Assembly (NCBI GenBank): GCA_944393415.1
Contig: CALYAD010000053.1
Coordinates: 1-64,000 of the forward strand
Direction: 5' to 3'
DNA: 64,000 nucleotides
DNA from: an uncultured Clostridia bacterium
GTDB lineage: Bacteria; Bacillota; Clostridia; Oscillospirales; CAG-272
This document shows, in pieces, positions 17,179 to 27,200 of the stretch. The notes below the pieces were generated by a model. The model was not told the origin of the DNA. It searched no databases and worked only from the letters and a program-made list of their open reading frames with translations. Made by a program: the position numbers and the translations under genes. Every line of letters starts with the position of its first letter. Within the stretch, counting starts at the first letter, position 1.

Positions 17179-18166
17179 AGCCTATCACCGACTGAATCGC
17201 TTCCGTGACCTTGTACTCCGCGTCCCGCGGCGAATCAGCCGTTATAGTCGCCCCGGCGGCCTTCTCGTGACCTCCGCCGCCAAAAAGCCCGCACAAACGA
17301 GCGGCGCTCACAGACGCCCCCGAACGCATGGATATCTTAAAGCTTTTGCTGTCATCCGCGCTCTGCCGAATGGATACGGCAAGCTGGATGCCCTCTATCT
17401 CTCTGAGCTTAGAGGCGAGTCCGCCGACGTCCTCGTCGGTAAGTCCGTTTTCCGCCTTCATTTCATTTGTTATAGTAATGACCGCCATCGTTCCGGAGCG
17501 ATACAGGTTAAGGTTATTGAGCATTACCCGTTCGGCAACCGCTTCGTTTACCGTCTTAAGCTCGAACAGGCGGTAGGAAACATCGCTGTGTTCGGCTCCG
17601 GCGTCTATCAAATCGGCGACTATCCGCATGGTTTTTGACGTAACGTTCGGGTATTTGAAGCATCCGGTATCAGAGGCTATGGCCGCGTACAGACATGTCG
17701 CAGACTCTTGTGTCAGCTTTCCCTTGCCTATCTCCCCCAGTGCCTTTATGACGGCAAAAATAAGCTCGCCTGTCGCCGCGGCGGTACCGTCGATATAATT
17801 ATAACGCGCATACTCGGATCCGCCCGGATGGTGATCTATCTTCAGATCTATAAAACCGGTCGTTCTGGATCCGTACTCGCCGAGCAGCGACGGCTCTGCC
17901 GCGTCTACCGCGCATATAAGATCCGGGGTAAAGCCTTTATAGCTGTCCTCTCTCAGAGAGTCTCTCATGCCGCATATAAACCGCAGACGCTTTGGAATTT
18001 GGTCGGCGCAGGCAACGTTTACCGTCTTTGAAGCGGATTGCAGAGCGCTTTTTAACGCGAAGGCGGAACCGAGCGTATCGGCGTCCGGATTTATGTGTGA
18101 CAGTATAAGTATATTTTGCTTTTCGCCGAGCATTGCGGCGATCTCAGGAACCGTTATATTGCTCAT
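17171..18166 (-). CDS. nrnA: DHH-family phosphoesterase, NrnA-like
   Basis: This 331-residue phosphoesterase has the metal-binding motifs SHINPDADTLGSA near residue 24, AVDAAEPS, and IDHHPGGS near residue 112, followed by the DHHA1 RNA-binding motif GGGGHEKAAGATI. NrnA proteins degrade short oligoribonucleotides and dephosphorylate pAp. The gene is followed by truB with overlap. In many Firmicutes rbfA precedes this pair; here rbfA lies about 15 kb away at 33.1 kb. Confidence 0.9.
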   Translation of the reverse strand: MSNITVPEIAAMLGEKQNILILSHINPDADTLGSAFALKSALQSASKTVNVACADQIPKRLRFICGMRDSLREDSYKGFTPDLICAVDAAEPSLLGEYGSRTTGFIDLKIDHHPGGSEYARYNYIDGTAAATGELIFAVIKALGEIGKGKLTQESATCLYAAIASDTGCFKYPNVTSKTMRIVADLIDAGAEHSDVSYRLFELKTVNEAVAERVMLNNLNLYRSGTMAVITITNEMKAENGLTDEDVGGLASKLREIEGIQLAVSIRQSADDSKSFKISMRSGASVSAARLCGLFGGGGHEKAAGATITADSPRDAEYKVTEAIQSVIGYV

Positions 18167-18290
18167 ATTTGTTACCCAATTCGTCTTATTTTATCTGAAT
18201 GCTTTTATATTGCAGGATCGTAAGGAAAGGTTTTTGAAAATTTGGTATTTTTTTATGAAATAAAGCTTGAGACGCCGCCCAAAGCCCATG

Positions 18291-18322
18291 TTCAGGGACA
18301 TTTTTGAAAAATTGTCCCTGAA
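18291..18322 (-). terminator. hairpin downstream of tatD
   Basis: TTCAGGGACA and TGTCCCTGAA surround TTTTT/AAAAA, giving a near-perfect hairpin. Read on the minus strand it is preceded by AAAAGTTTTTTGAGGG, as in the other members of this gene-end family. It starts about 34 bases after the tatD stop. Confidence 0.7.
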
Positions 18323-18355
18323 AACCCTCAAAAAACTTTTAAAGATTAAGCGAAA

Positions 18356-19147
18356 CTATATCAGTCTATAAACACGCTTCGCGTTCTCTGTGGTTATCCG
18401 GCATATATCGGCATATGATACTCCGCGCAGTTCGGCAAGCCGAGCCGCGGTATGGCGCATCAGCGTGGAATCGTTACGCTCCCCGCGATGCGGAACAGGC
18501 GCGAGATACGGGCAATCGGTCTCAAGAAGCATCCTGTCCATCGGGACCACCTTCGCTACCTCAGGGAGCTTCGCGGCGTTTTTAAAGGTCAGAACCCCGG
18601 AAAAGGATATGTACCAGCCGAGCTTTACCAGCTCAGCCGCCATTTCCGGACTGCCGCTGTAGCTATGAAATATTCCGCTCACACCGGGATGACGGAGAAC
18701 TATATTCATACAGTCGCCGTGAGCCTCTCGGTCATGGATTATCACCGGCTTTTTCAGCTCCTCAGCAAGAGTAAGCTGAAGCTCGAACCATTTTTTCTGA
18801 AGCTCCCGCGACGGCTCGTCCCAGTGATAATCAAGTCCGATCTCACCCAGTGCGACGTTTTTGGGGTGAGAAAGGTAATGTCGAAGTATATCGAGCGTGT
18901 CCGGATTTTTCTCCGCGCTTAAAGAATCATTTGGATGAAGTCCGGCGCTTGCGTAAATAAAATCGTATTTTTCCGCAAGCTCAGTCGCTTTGGATAGCGT
19001 GTCAAAGGAGCATCCGACGTCTACGGCGTAACCGACTCCGTTTTCTCGCAGTGAGGCTATAACCTTATCCCGATCGGCGTCAAATCTCGCGTCGTCATAA
19101 TGCGCATGGGTATCGAAAAGCACACATCCCGATTCAAGCCCTGTCAT
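18356..19147 (-). CDS. tatD: TatD family metal-dependent DNase
   Basis: This is a 263-residue TIM-barrel hydrolase. Metal ligands are seen in FDTHAHYDD, EIGLDYHWD, HDREAHGD, GIFHSYSG and LLETDCPYLAP. TatD proteins are 3'-5' DNases implicated in DNA repair and turnover. The longer open frame upstream (36 codons inside metG) is rejected because ATG at 19147 overlaps the metG stop as ATGA, the normal coupling for this gene pair. Confidence 0.93.
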   Translation of the reverse strand: MTGLESGCVLFDTHAHYDDARFDADRDKVIASLRENGVGYAVDVGCSFDTLSKATELAEKYDFIYASAGLHPNDSLSAEKNPDTLDILRHYLSHPKNVALGEIGLDYHWDEPSRELQKKWFELQLTLAEELKKPVIIHDREAHGDCMNIVLRHPGVSGIFHSYSGSPEMAAELVKLGWYISFSGVLTFKNAAKLPEVAKVVPMDRMLLETDCPYLAPVPHRGERNDSTLMRHTAARLAELRGVSYADICRITTENAKRVYRLI

Positions 19148-21114
19148 CCGACCCTGTCTCCGATATCGGCACCGTCGTCGGCAAACAGCACCTTTACATT
19201 GTCGCTGTCGTGCCCTCCCGCGGCAAGTATCATTCCGTTGCTTTCCTCGCCGCACATAACCCGCGGCTTGAGATTCGCTACCATAACCAGCTTTTTCCCT
19301 ATAAGCTCCTCCGGCTTATAGTACCTTGCGATGCCGGACAGCACCTGCCTTGTCTCAAAGCCGAGGTCAAGCTTGAATTTAAGCAGTTTTTTTGATTTTT
19401 CCACCGGTACGCACTCAAGCACCTTCGCAATCCTCAGATCCGGTTTGATAAAATCGTCAAATTCTATCATCGGAGCCAGCGGCTCGTATTTCCTGTCGGC
19501 AGCTTCTTCTGTCTTGACTTCGTTATCCATATTTTTTACGTCCTCATCTTTTTTATTGTTTTCAGCGGCTTCACCGCTTATCTTTTTAAATAACTCATTT
19601 TCGTCTATCCGCGCAAACAGCACCTCCGGCTCGCCTGTCACTGAGACGGGTCTGAGACCTCCGAACCCGGTCTCTTTGCAGTCAGAGGCAAGACATTTTA
19701 ATATCCGATCCGCCGTTCCGGGTAAAAACGGGGTCAAAAGCACCGCTCCGATACGTATGGTCTCAAGAAGATTGTACAGAACGGTCCCAAGACGCGCCGC
19801 CGCTCCTTCGGTTTTCGCAAGAGTCCACGGCGCGGTCTCGTCTATATACTTATTTGCCCGGCGGAACATATCGAATACGGCAGAAAGCGCGTCGGAGACG
19901 TGATAGCTGTCCATGCGCTCCCGCACAAGCCTGACCGTACCGGAGACGGTCTCTTTAAGCTCCGTGTCCGGTCCCTCGTTTTCTCCCGGGGATTGTATCA
20001 CTCCGTTAAAATACTTTTTGTTCATCGTTACGGTACGGTTTACAAGGTTTCCGAGATTATTCGCCAGATCGGAGTTATATGCGGCCGCCATGCTCTCGTA
20101 TGTTATACTGCCGTCGGCGGCATACGGCATGGCGCTGAGAGTGTAATAACGAACCCCGTCAACGCCGAAAAGCTCCGCGAGCTCGTCCGCGTACATCACG
20201 TTGCCTTTGGATTTTGACATTTTGTCCGTCCCGAAATTCAGCCATCCGTGGCCGTATATCTTTTTCGGGAGCGGCAGCCCGAGCGCGAGCAGCATTATCG
20301 GCCAATAGATCATGTGAAAGCGTACGATATCCTTACCGATGATATGTACGTCGCACGGCCAGTACCTTTTGAACAGCTCTCCTTCCTCGTCTACATTGTA
20401 TCCGAGAGCGGTAATATAGTTTGAAAGCGCGTCGATCCAAACATAAATGACATGCTTCTCGTCTCCCGGAACCGGTATTCCCCATGTAAATGAGCTGCGG
20501 GTCACGCAGAGATCCTGCAGTCCGGGTCTAAGGAAGTTATTGACCATCTCCTTCAAACGCGACTGCGGCTCGACAAATCCGGGATTTTCCTCGATATGCT
20601 TCATCAGACGGTCGGCATATTTGCTCATTCTGAAAAAATACGCATCCTCGCGCACACGCTGCAGCGGTCTTCCGCAGTCCGGACAAAGTCCGCCCGTGAC
20701 CTGTGTGTCGGTAAAGGAGGCCTCGTCCGGTACGCAGTACCAGCCCTCATAAACGCCTTTATAGATATCGCCCTGCTCGTAAAGCTTTTTGAATATCGCC
20801 GCTACCGCCTTTTCGTGGTATTCGTCAGTTGTGCGTATGAATTTGTCGTAGCTTGCGCCTACAAGCGACCAGATGCTTCTCACCTTTTCGTATACGCCGT
20901 CGACAAACTGCTTAGGAGTTATGCCGAGCTCTTTAGCCTTCGTTTCGATCTTAATGCCATGCTCGTCCGTTCCCGTGAGGAAAAAGACGTCGTAGCCCAT
21001 CTGACGCTTATAGCGTGCGATCGCGTCCGTAAGTATTACCTCGTAGGTATTTCCGATATGCGGCTTTCCGGAGCAATAAGGTATGGCGGTGGTCAAATAA
21101 AATTTTTCTTTCAT
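19144..21114 (-). CDS. metG: methionine-tRNA ligase
   Basis: This 656-residue class I aminoacyl-tRNA synthetase shows the HIGN form of the HIGH motif (KPHIGNTYEV), a single zinc knuckle with GLCPDCGRPL, the KMSKSKGN loop, and a C-terminal tRNA-binding OB-fold domain (FIKPDLRIAKVLE...) joined by a charged linker at about 520-545. It charges initiator and elongator tRNA-Met. tatD follows with a 4-base overlap. No T-box leader is seen upstream; the spacer at 21115-21325 has two GC hairpins. Confidence 0.97.
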   Translation of the reverse strand: MKEKFYLTTAIPYCSGKPHIGNTYEVILTDAIARYKRQMGYDVFFLTGTDEHGIKIETKAKELGITPKQFVDGVYEKVRSIWSLVGASYDKFIRTTDEYHEKAVAAIFKKLYEQGDIYKGVYEGWYCVPDEASFTDTQVTGGLCPDCGRPLQRVREDAYFFRMSKYADRLMKHIEENPGFVEPQSRLKEMVNNFLRPGLQDLCVTRSSFTWGIPVPGDEKHVIYVWIDALSNYITALGYNVDEEGELFKRYWPCDVHIIGKDIVRFHMIYWPIMLLALGLPLPKKIYGHGWLNFGTDKMSKSKGNVMYADELAELFGVDGVRYYTLSAMPYAADGSITYESMAAAYNSDLANNLGNLVNRTVTMNKKYFNGVIQSPGENEGPDTELKETVSGTVRLVRERMDSYHVSDALSAVFDMFRRANKYIDETAPWTLAKTEGAAARLGTVLYNLLETIRIGAVLLTPFLPGTADRILKCLASDCKETGFGGLRPVSVTGEPEVLFARIDENELFKKISGEAAENNKKDEDVKNMDNEVKTEEAADRKYEPLAPMIEFDDFIKPDLRIAKVLECVPVEKSKKLLKFKLDLGFETRQVLSGIARYYKPEELIGKKLVMVANLKPRVMCGEESNGMILAAGGHDSDNVKVLFADDGADIGDRVG

Positions 21115-21206
21115 GGTCTTTGTCGCGTCCTTTCCGCCGTCCTATATTGTTTTGACATAAGACGACAGTATTGATATCTGATTGCGTTATTTTTTATATT
21201 TGTTTG

Positions 21207-21325
21207 CGCGGCGGCTTTTTTATTCGCCGCGATTCGAAGAGTTCAATGTAAAAATATGGCTTTAATACTTTGTTATGTAAAGCGGCGCAAGCCGTAGCTG
21301 ATATGCGCCGCGTAAATTTCGTTTT
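21207..21325 (-). other. two GC-rich hairpins between the membrane-protein gene and metG
   Basis: GCGGCGC/GCGCCGC arms near 21279-21315 lie just after the minus-strand membrane-protein stop and may end its transcript. A second hairpin, GCGGC and GCCGC around an A-rich loop, lies near 21207-21232 in front of metG. Neither has a full T run. Confidence 0.4.
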
Positions 21326-22123
21326 TTAGCTTAAGCTTCCGCTCCCGGAACGTATCTCCTCCGCTATGCACGCAGAGCGTGCCGCGTCAAGAGTCCAGGC
21401 GTACGGAAAATATATAAAGAGAAGCCCGATGCCGAAAAGCGCGGCGCCGAACAAAAATCTTACGGCGGAACTGAAAAACGCTCCGAGACTTTCGCGTCTT
21501 CGCCCGGTCATGGCGTATTTGCTCATCCTGTCGGCGTAACCCCTGCCGTCGCTTTTTTTGTTACCCTTCATAATGAATATCCATTCAAGGGAATGCTTTT
21601 CGACTGATAGCGCGAGAAGAATCAGTATAATAGCTCCGGCTATCAGTACGACCGCTCTGCCGGTCTCCCGCCATATGATAAACGCAAGAGAAGAAAGCAA
21701 AAGTATTCCAAGGATACGAAAGATAAAGGTAAAGAGTATTTTTAAGCTCCTCGAAAATCCGGAAAAACCGGAAAACGCGTAAAATAACGGGTTTATTCCG
21801 TCGCCTTTGCCCTCTCCGTAAAAAGAGAGCGCCAGCCGTTTCCCTCCGATAAAGAGCAGACCGTAAAGCATAAACCCGACGAACGCCGAGACAGAGCAGT
21901 AAATAATCGTAAAGGTTTCCGAAAGCGCGATATGTCTGTAAAGCAGTATATATACCGACGCGCAGATGAACGTGTAGGATATCATCAGCGCGAGTATCAG
22001 CAAGGCCGCGCCAAATAATATTCCCCTGTGACTTCTTCGTAAACGTTTACTTTCGCTTTTCCAATACCGTAACCTCAGTGAACGGTATTTTCTCTCAGAA
22101 AATTTTTTTATTTTTTGCTTCAT
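21326..22123 (-). CDS. integral membrane protein of unknown function
   Basis: This 265-residue protein has a very basic N-terminus (KQKIKKFSERKYRSLRLRYW, then another Lys/Arg-rich stretch) followed by about five hydrophobic helices between residues 35 and 245. No conserved domain is recognised. The start is uncertain: an ATG 12 codons upstream is also in frame, but the later ATG is preferred because it follows AAAGGCACGGTTAGG. It lies between rluD and metG with spacers of about 200 bases on each side, so it may be a single-gene unit. Confidence 0.65.
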   Translation of the reverse strand: MKQKIKKFSERKYRSLRLRYWKSESKRLRRSHRGILFGAALLILALMISYTFICASVYILLYRHIALSETFTIIYCSVSAFVGFMLYGLLFIGGKRLALSFYGEGKGDGINPLFYAFSGFSGFSRSLKILFTFIFRILGILLLSSLAFIIWRETGRAVVLIAGAIILILLALSVEKHSLEWIFIMKGNKKSDGRGYADRMSKYAMTGRRRESLGAFFSSAVRFLFGAALFGIGLLFIYFPYAWTLDAARSACIAEEIRSGSGSLS

Positions 22124-22319
22124 TTCCCTAACCGTGCCTTTCCGGAGCGTATTTCTCACGCCGTTTTTAGTTAATATGGCATATTAAGGGAGAAAATATG
22201 CGCGGAAAACACGGTAAACCGATTATTTTAAAACTCTATCGGTTATGGAAATTTTATATAAATTCATATTTAAATAAGTCAAACGCGGAGACGCTCCTAT
22301 TACGACACGAAATAACAGA

Positions 22320-23213
22320 TTATTTTCTCAGCTTATCCAGAATTGCGCTGAACCATTCGGGAAGCTCCGAGTCCCAAAACATATACTCGCCGGTTGAGGG
22401 ATGATTAAATCCAATGGACTTTGCGTAAAGACACTGTCCGTCAAACAGCTCCGGATTATGCTTTTCGAAAGCCGTGTTTCCGCCGCCGTAAAGCGCGTCT
22501 CCCGCAAGCGGATGACCGATCGACGCCATATGCACTCTTATCTGATGAGTGCGGCCTGTTTCCAGTTTTAATTCCGCGTAAGTAAAGCCGTTTAAGCGTT
22601 CGAGCACCCGATAATGCGTTATCGCCTCGCGGCCGTCCGCACATACCGCCATTTTCTTGCGGTCGCTTGGGTTTCTGCCTATAGGTCTGCTTATAGTTCC
22701 GACGTCTTCTTTCAAGCCGCCGGTAACGACGGCATGATATATCCGATCCGCCTTGTGCTCCTTGATCTGGGCGGCAAGCGACAGATGGGATCTGTCGTTT
22801 TTCGCAACAACCAAAAGACCCGCCGTATCCTTGTCTATACGGTGTACTATTCCCGGGCGGATAACTCCGTTTATGCCGGAAAGTCCGTCCTTGCAGTGCC
22901 AGAGGAGCGCGTTGACCAGCGTTCCGGTGTAATTTCCCGCAGCGGGGTGAACCACCATGCCCTTGGGCTTGTTTACCACCAGCAGGTCGTCGTCCTCATA
23001 AACTATAGTCAGCGGTATATTTTCCGGCAGCGCCTCGTCCGGAACGGGTTCGGGATAGTCTATTTCTACCTCGTCGGTATCTGAAAGCCTGTAGTTTTTT
23101 GGCTTTGACGCTCCGTTTACAGAAACGAATCCGTTTTCTATAAGCTTCTGCGCGGCGGACCGTGTGATCTTTTCCGTTTCGGATATATAAATATCAAGTC
23201 TTTCTCCGCTCAA
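22320..23213 (-). CDS. RluD-type ribosomal large-subunit pseudouridine synthase
   Basis: This 297-residue RluA/RluD-family protein has an N-terminal S4 RNA-binding domain (about 10-60), then the catalytic motif HRIDKDTAGLLVVAKND near residue 132, and LETGRTHQIRVHMASIGHPL. It is expected to modify uridines of 23S rRNA. The start is TTG, five bases after GGGAGG. It lies downstream of lspA, a common arrangement in Firmicutes, but with a repeat-filled spacer of about 220 bases between them. Confidence 0.9.
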   Translation of the reverse strand: MSGERLDIYISETEKITRSAAQKLIENGFVSVNGASKPKNYRLSDTDEVEIDYPEPVPDEALPENIPLTIVYEDDDLLVVNKPKGMVVHPAAGNYTGTLVNALLWHCKDGLSGINGVIRPGIVHRIDKDTAGLLVVAKNDRSHLSLAAQIKEHKADRIYHAVVTGGLKEDVGTISRPIGRNPSDRKKMAVCADGREAITHYRVLERLNGFTYAELKLETGRTHQIRVHMASIGHPLAGDALYGGGNTAFEKHNPELFDGQCLYAKSIGFNHPSTGEYMFWDSELPEWFSAILDKLRK

Positions 23214-23243
23214 AACAGCCTCCCGCGTATATTTAGGACGATA

Positions 23244-23345
23244 TCGTGAAAGCCGTATATATCGAGTCCTAATACAGATATTTCACGCTTTACTTTTCTA
23301 AAAGCTAAATGCTTTTTGTTTTGCGGCGCAAAACACGAAAATTTT
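23244..23345 (-). repeat. inverted copy of the TTTTCGTG...TTTCAC repeat family
   Basis: On the minus strand it reads AATTTTCGTGTTTTGCGCC, GCAAAACAAAAAGC, GCGTGAAA, and then CTTTCACG, matching the units at 15927-16265. It lies in the lspA-rluD spacer. Confidence 0.7.
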
Positions 23346-23375
23346 TCATATTTATTAAAAACCAATTAAAACGGA

Positions 23376-23416
23376 AAAACCGATTAAAACGGTTTTTTAG
23401 CCGCCTTTGGCGGCAT
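23376..23416 (+). repeat. paired hairpin repeat (AAACCGATT... / GCCGCC...GGCGGC)
   Basis: AAAACCGATTAAAACGGTTTT followed by GCCGCC-TTT-GGCGGC gives two adjacent hairpins next to the lspA stop. The same two-part unit occurs on the other strand at 47593-47633 in front of map. On the minus strand it may serve as the lspA terminator. Confidence 0.65.
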
Positions 23417-23434
23417 GAGGTGTAATAATATTTC

Positions 23435-24004
23435 TTATCGGTCCTTGTCCCCGTTTTCCGGATCCTTGTCCGAAGCGGCTGCCTCAGCGGCTGATTTTTT
23501 TTCTCCCGCGCTTCTTATCTCGGCACGTATATAATAAATAATCAGCAGCGCAACGCCGACACACACGAAGGAATCCGCGCCGTTGAAGATCCATTTCCAT
23601 AGATTAGGAAACGCGCAGAAGTCTATGAAATCTATCACGACTCCGTAAAAAATCCTGTCTATCATGTTGCCTATCCCGCCTCCGATTATGAGCGAAAGCG
23701 AGACGCTGAAAAGCGGGGAATCCTCCTCATAAAAAATCAGCATGGCTCCAAGAAACAGAATCATTACGGCGGAAACCGTCATAAACAGCCACCGCGCGTC
23801 GGAAAACGATCCGAACGCGGCGCCGTCGTTTGTAATGTAAGTTATATGAAGCACGTTTTTTATCAGCGGGATACTCTCCCCAAGCTCCATGTTATTCATG
23901 ACGAGCTGTTTGGTGATAAAATCGACAAGCACCGATACAATGATAACGGAAAGGGAGACGATCGCTCCCTTTTTCCGTATTTTGACCTTTAATTTCACTT
24001 TCAA
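23435..24004 (-). CDS. lspA: lipoprotein signal peptidase (signal peptidase II)
   Basis: This 189-residue membrane aspartyl peptidase cleaves prolipoprotein signal peptides. It has four hydrophobic helices and the conserved NDGAAFGSF, GGGIGNMIDRI and VVIDFIDF regions containing the two catalytic Asp residues. A charged tail of about 25 residues follows the last helix. There is no ATG near the start: TTG at 24004 overlaps the ileS stop (TTGA), and GTG at 23998 is an alternative. The overlap couples it to ileS. Confidence 0.93.
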   Translation of the reverse strand: MKVKLKVKIRKKGAIVSLSVIIVSVLVDFITKQLVMNNMELGESIPLIKNVLHITYITNDGAAFGSFSDARWLFMTVSAVMILFLGAMLIFYEEDSPLFSVSLSLIIGGGIGNMIDRIFYGVVIDFIDFCAFPNLWKWIFNGADSFVCVGVALLIIYYIRAEIRSAGEKKSAAEAAASDKDPENGDKDR

Positions 24005-26790
24005 AGCCCCAGTATTTTTTTGCAGCGTGGGCAGATATGCTCCCCGTCAATATATATTGCTCCTACGGAATGCTTCCAGCAGCGCGAGCATTTATCGCCG
24101 TCTGCAGGATATACCTTGACGTCAAGCCCGTCCGGGCTTTCAGACTTTACGAGCTCTGTCTGTGAGACGATAAATACATCGGACAGCTCGTCCGTGCCGA
24201 AACCGGAAAGAAAATCATACTTTCCGCCGCCGGCAGTAAGCTCGACCTTAGCTTCAAGAGATTTTCCTATCATACCCGAGGTACGCGCTACCTCAAGAGC
24301 CGAAAGGACAGTGTCGCGCAGCTCAAAGAGAGCGTTATATTTTCTTTCGATCTCCGCGAACGGCTCGCTTTCATCGTACGCCGGCATCTCGTTGAGAAGC
24401 ACGCTTCTTGTATCGTCTGAGGGAAGGTGAGGCATTGTCTGCCAGATCTCCTCGGAGGTAAAAGCGAGTATCGGAGAGATAAGGCGTGTAAGCGCGGAAA
24501 GCACCGTATACATAGTCGTCTGAGCCGCGCGTCTTCCCTCCCCGTCTTTTGTATCGACGTAGGTCCTGTCCTTTGAGATATCTATATAAAGCTTTGACAT
24601 CTCGGTTGTGCAGAAATTGCTTATCGCGTGATATACGATATGGAACTGACACGCCTCGTATGCGTCGCGCACTTCCTTTACAAGCTTATTGAGCCTTGCA
24701 AGCGCCCACTTGTCGAGCTCGGGAAGCCTCTCCGCCGGCACCATATCCCTTTCCGGATCGAAATCGGTTCCGGCGCTGCCGAGGTTGCCCATGAGTATTC
24801 TCGCGGTATTCCGTATTTTCCTGTATACCTCGGAAAGCTGCTTTAATATCTCCTTCGATATCCTGGCGTCGACCGTAAATTCGACCGACGATACCCACAG
24901 TCGAAGTATATCCGCTCCGTAGGTGTCGATTATCTCCTGCGGAGACACCGCGTTGCCCGCGCTCTTATGCATCGCCTTACCGTTTCCGTCAACGGTCCAG
25001 CCGTGCGTTATTATTTTCTTATACGGAGCGACACCGCGCGTGGCTATGGAGGTAAGCATGGAAGACTGGAACCAGCCTCTGTACTGGTCTCCGCCTTCAA
25101 GATAAACGTCGGCAGGGAACTTCAGCTCCGGTCTTTCCTCAAGCACGGCGGCGTGAGACGAGCCTGAATCGAACCATACGTCCATTATGTCCTTTTCCTT
25201 GGTAAAGCCTTTGCCGCCGCACCAAGGACAGGCAAAGCCGCTCGGAAGTATCTCCTCAGCGCTCATATCATACCAGGCGTTGGAGCCCTTTTCCCTGAAC
25301 AGAGCCGATACCGCTCCGATGGTCTCGTCGTTTATTATATATTTTCCGCAGTCCGAGCAGTAGAATATCGGAAGCGGCACTCCCCAGTTTCTCTGACGGG
25401 ATATACACCAGTCCGTTCTCTCGCGTATCATAGCCGTCATGCGGTCCTTGCCCCACGCGGGAAGCCATTCTATACCGTCGCAGGCCTTGACAGCCGCATC
25501 GGTCATATCCCTCACCGAAGCGAACCACTGCTCGGTCGCGCGGTAGATTATCGGGTTTTTGCATCTCCAGCAGTGAGGATACGAGTGAACTATCTTTTTA
25601 GTTGCCAGCAGGGCGCCGCTTTCCGATATATCCGCAAGTATCGCCTTGTTCGCTTCGGCGGTGGTAAGTCCGTTGTATTTACCGGCCTCGACCGTCATTC
25701 TTCCCTTAGCGTCGACCGGTACGATAAGCTCGGGAAGTCCGGGATATTTTCTCCATACCTCAAAGTCCTCCGCGCCGAATCCGGGAGCCGTATGAACACA
25801 GCCCGTGCCGCCGTCGAGAGTGACATGCGCTCCGCATATGACATGTGATTCCCTGTCCATAAACGGATGCGCGGCTTTCATGCCCTCAAATTCACGGCCC
25901 TTTATGACCGCCAGAGTCTCATAATTTTCAACCGCGGCTTCCTTCATTACGTTCTCAGCCAGAGCGGAAGCGATAATATACGCCTCGTCCCCGGCTTTAA
26001 GGACCGAATATTCGTAGTCGGCGTTAAGACAGATACCGAGATTCCCCGGAAGCGTCCATGTGGTAGTCGTCCATATAACGAAATACACTTTTTCCGGTAT
26101 CCCCGGAATTTTACTCAGTTTGCCTCCGAGATCGTCTGTGACCTCGAATTTGACATATATGGAATCGCACGGGTCGTCGCTGTACTCTATTTCCGCCTCG
26201 GCTAAAGCTGTCTCGTCGTATGGGCACCAGTATACCGGCTTCATGCCCTTGTAAATATAACCTTTTTTCGCCATTTCGCCGAAAACTTCTATCTGCCTTG
26301 CCTCATACTCCGGCTTCAGCGTAAGATAAGGATTGTCGAAATCCCCTATTACTCCGATGCGCTTAAAGCCCTTTTTCTGTCTTTCCACATAAGAAAGCAC
26401 AAAGTCCCTGCACTTATCCCTGAATCCGGACACAGTAAGCGTGCTGCGGTCAAGTCTGGTCTGTTTGATTATAGCGCTCTCTGCCGGAAGCCCGTGACAG
26501 TCCCATCCGGGGACATACGGAGAACAATAGCCCGCCATATTATGATAACGGACAATAAAATCCTTGAGCAATTTGTTTAAGGCATGTCCTATATGGATAT
26601 CTCCGTTGGCGTAAGGAGGGCCGTCGTGAAGCACATACTTCGGCTTCCCGGCATTTTTCTCCATAACGAGCTTATAAATATTTTTCTTTTCCCACTCCTC
26701 AAGTATTTCCGGTTCTCTTTGAGGAAGATTTGCTCTCATGGCAAAGTCTGTCGATGGAAGATTCAGTGTTTTTGAAAAATCGGTTGCCAT
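24001..26790 (-). CDS. ileS: isoleucine-tRNA ligase
   Basis: This 929-residue class I synthetase shows DGPPYANGDIHIGHALNK (HIGH), WDCHGLP, the editing-domain region, and a KMSKS loop in the altered form AMHKSAGN, a form I recall from other clostridial IleS proteins. The C-terminus has a zinc finger, CSRCWKHS ... CPRCKK. It charges tRNA-Ile and edits valine. lspA overlaps its stop. No T-box leader is seen in the 130-base spacer upstream. Confidence 0.97.
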   Translation of the reverse strand: MATDFSKTLNLPSTDFAMRANLPQREPEILEEWEKKNIYKLVMEKNAGKPKYVLHDGPPYANGDIHIGHALNKLLKDFIVRYHNMAGYCSPYVPGWDCHGLPAESAIIKQTRLDRSTLTVSGFRDKCRDFVLSYVERQKKGFKRIGVIGDFDNPYLTLKPEYEARQIEVFGEMAKKGYIYKGMKPVYWCPYDETALAEAEIEYSDDPCDSIYVKFEVTDDLGGKLSKIPGIPEKVYFVIWTTTTWTLPGNLGICLNADYEYSVLKAGDEAYIIASALAENVMKEAAVENYETLAVIKGREFEGMKAAHPFMDRESHVICGAHVTLDGGTGCVHTAPGFGAEDFEVWRKYPGLPELIVPVDAKGRMTVEAGKYNGLTTAEANKAILADISESGALLATKKIVHSYPHCWRCKNPIIYRATEQWFASVRDMTDAAVKACDGIEWLPAWGKDRMTAMIRERTDWCISRQRNWGVPLPIFYCSDCGKYIINDETIGAVSALFREKGSNAWYDMSAEEILPSGFACPWCGGKGFTKEKDIMDVWFDSGSSHAAVLEERPELKFPADVYLEGGDQYRGWFQSSMLTSIATRGVAPYKKIITHGWTVDGNGKAMHKSAGNAVSPQEIIDTYGADILRLWVSSVEFTVDARISKEILKQLSEVYRKIRNTARILMGNLGSAGTDFDPERDMVPAERLPELDKWALARLNKLVKEVRDAYEACQFHIVYHAISNFCTTEMSKLYIDISKDRTYVDTKDGEGRRAAQTTMYTVLSALTRLISPILAFTSEEIWQTMPHLPSDDTRSVLLNEMPAYDESEPFAEIERKYNALFELRDTVLSALEVARTSGMIGKSLEAKVELTAGGGKYDFLSGFGTDELSDVFIVSQTELVKSESPDGLDVKVYPADGDKCSRCWKHSVGAIYIDGEHICPRCKKILGL

Positions 26791-26924
26791 TTTTATATAT
26801 CCTTTTAATTAATAGCTGTGTTTTACTGATATATTTTCAGTTTGATCCAAACTGATGCGCGTACTCGACTTCCGGGATCGATTACACCGCGCCCGGTCCT
26901 TTTCCGACGGTCAAATGCGGGTTT

Positions 26925-27194
26925 TCAGACTTCCGGCAGACAATAAGCGGCACAGTAAAATATTGACATGACAATGATAAGCGGAATATCCGCTGTCCCG
27001 GGATGCCGGTCGGTAAGAGGCCGCAGCAGAAGACGCACCGGGAAAACGAACATCTCGCATTCCGTGCGTATGTTCCTTTCGACCTTGCTGCCGGCAAGCC
27101 CAAACCAGGTTAGCACCGGATAATAGCAGAGCGCCGTCTGTATGTACAGCAGCAGACGCAGAGTCTCAGCGATAAACCGGAGCAGTTCTATCAT
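26925..27194 (-). CDS. YggT family membrane protein
   Basis: This short 89-residue protein has two hydrophobic helices flanking a conserved-looking LTWFGL...FVFPVRLLLRPL core, which resembles the YggT family (one-repeat form). The family is often found beside sepF and yggS in Firmicutes, and here it follows sepF by six bases. Roles in membrane or division processes are suspected from the context only. Confidence 0.72.
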   Translation of the reverse strand: MIELLRFIAETLRLLLYIQTALCYYPVLTWFGLAGSKVERNIRTECEMFVFPVRLLLRPLTDRHPGTADIPLIIVMSIFYCAAYCLPEV

Positions 27195-27200
27195 GCTATG

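Noticed and set aside
26791-26924. possible T-box leader before ileS
   Set aside because: The conserved T-box bulge sequence and its antiterminator were looked for and not found here or before metG.
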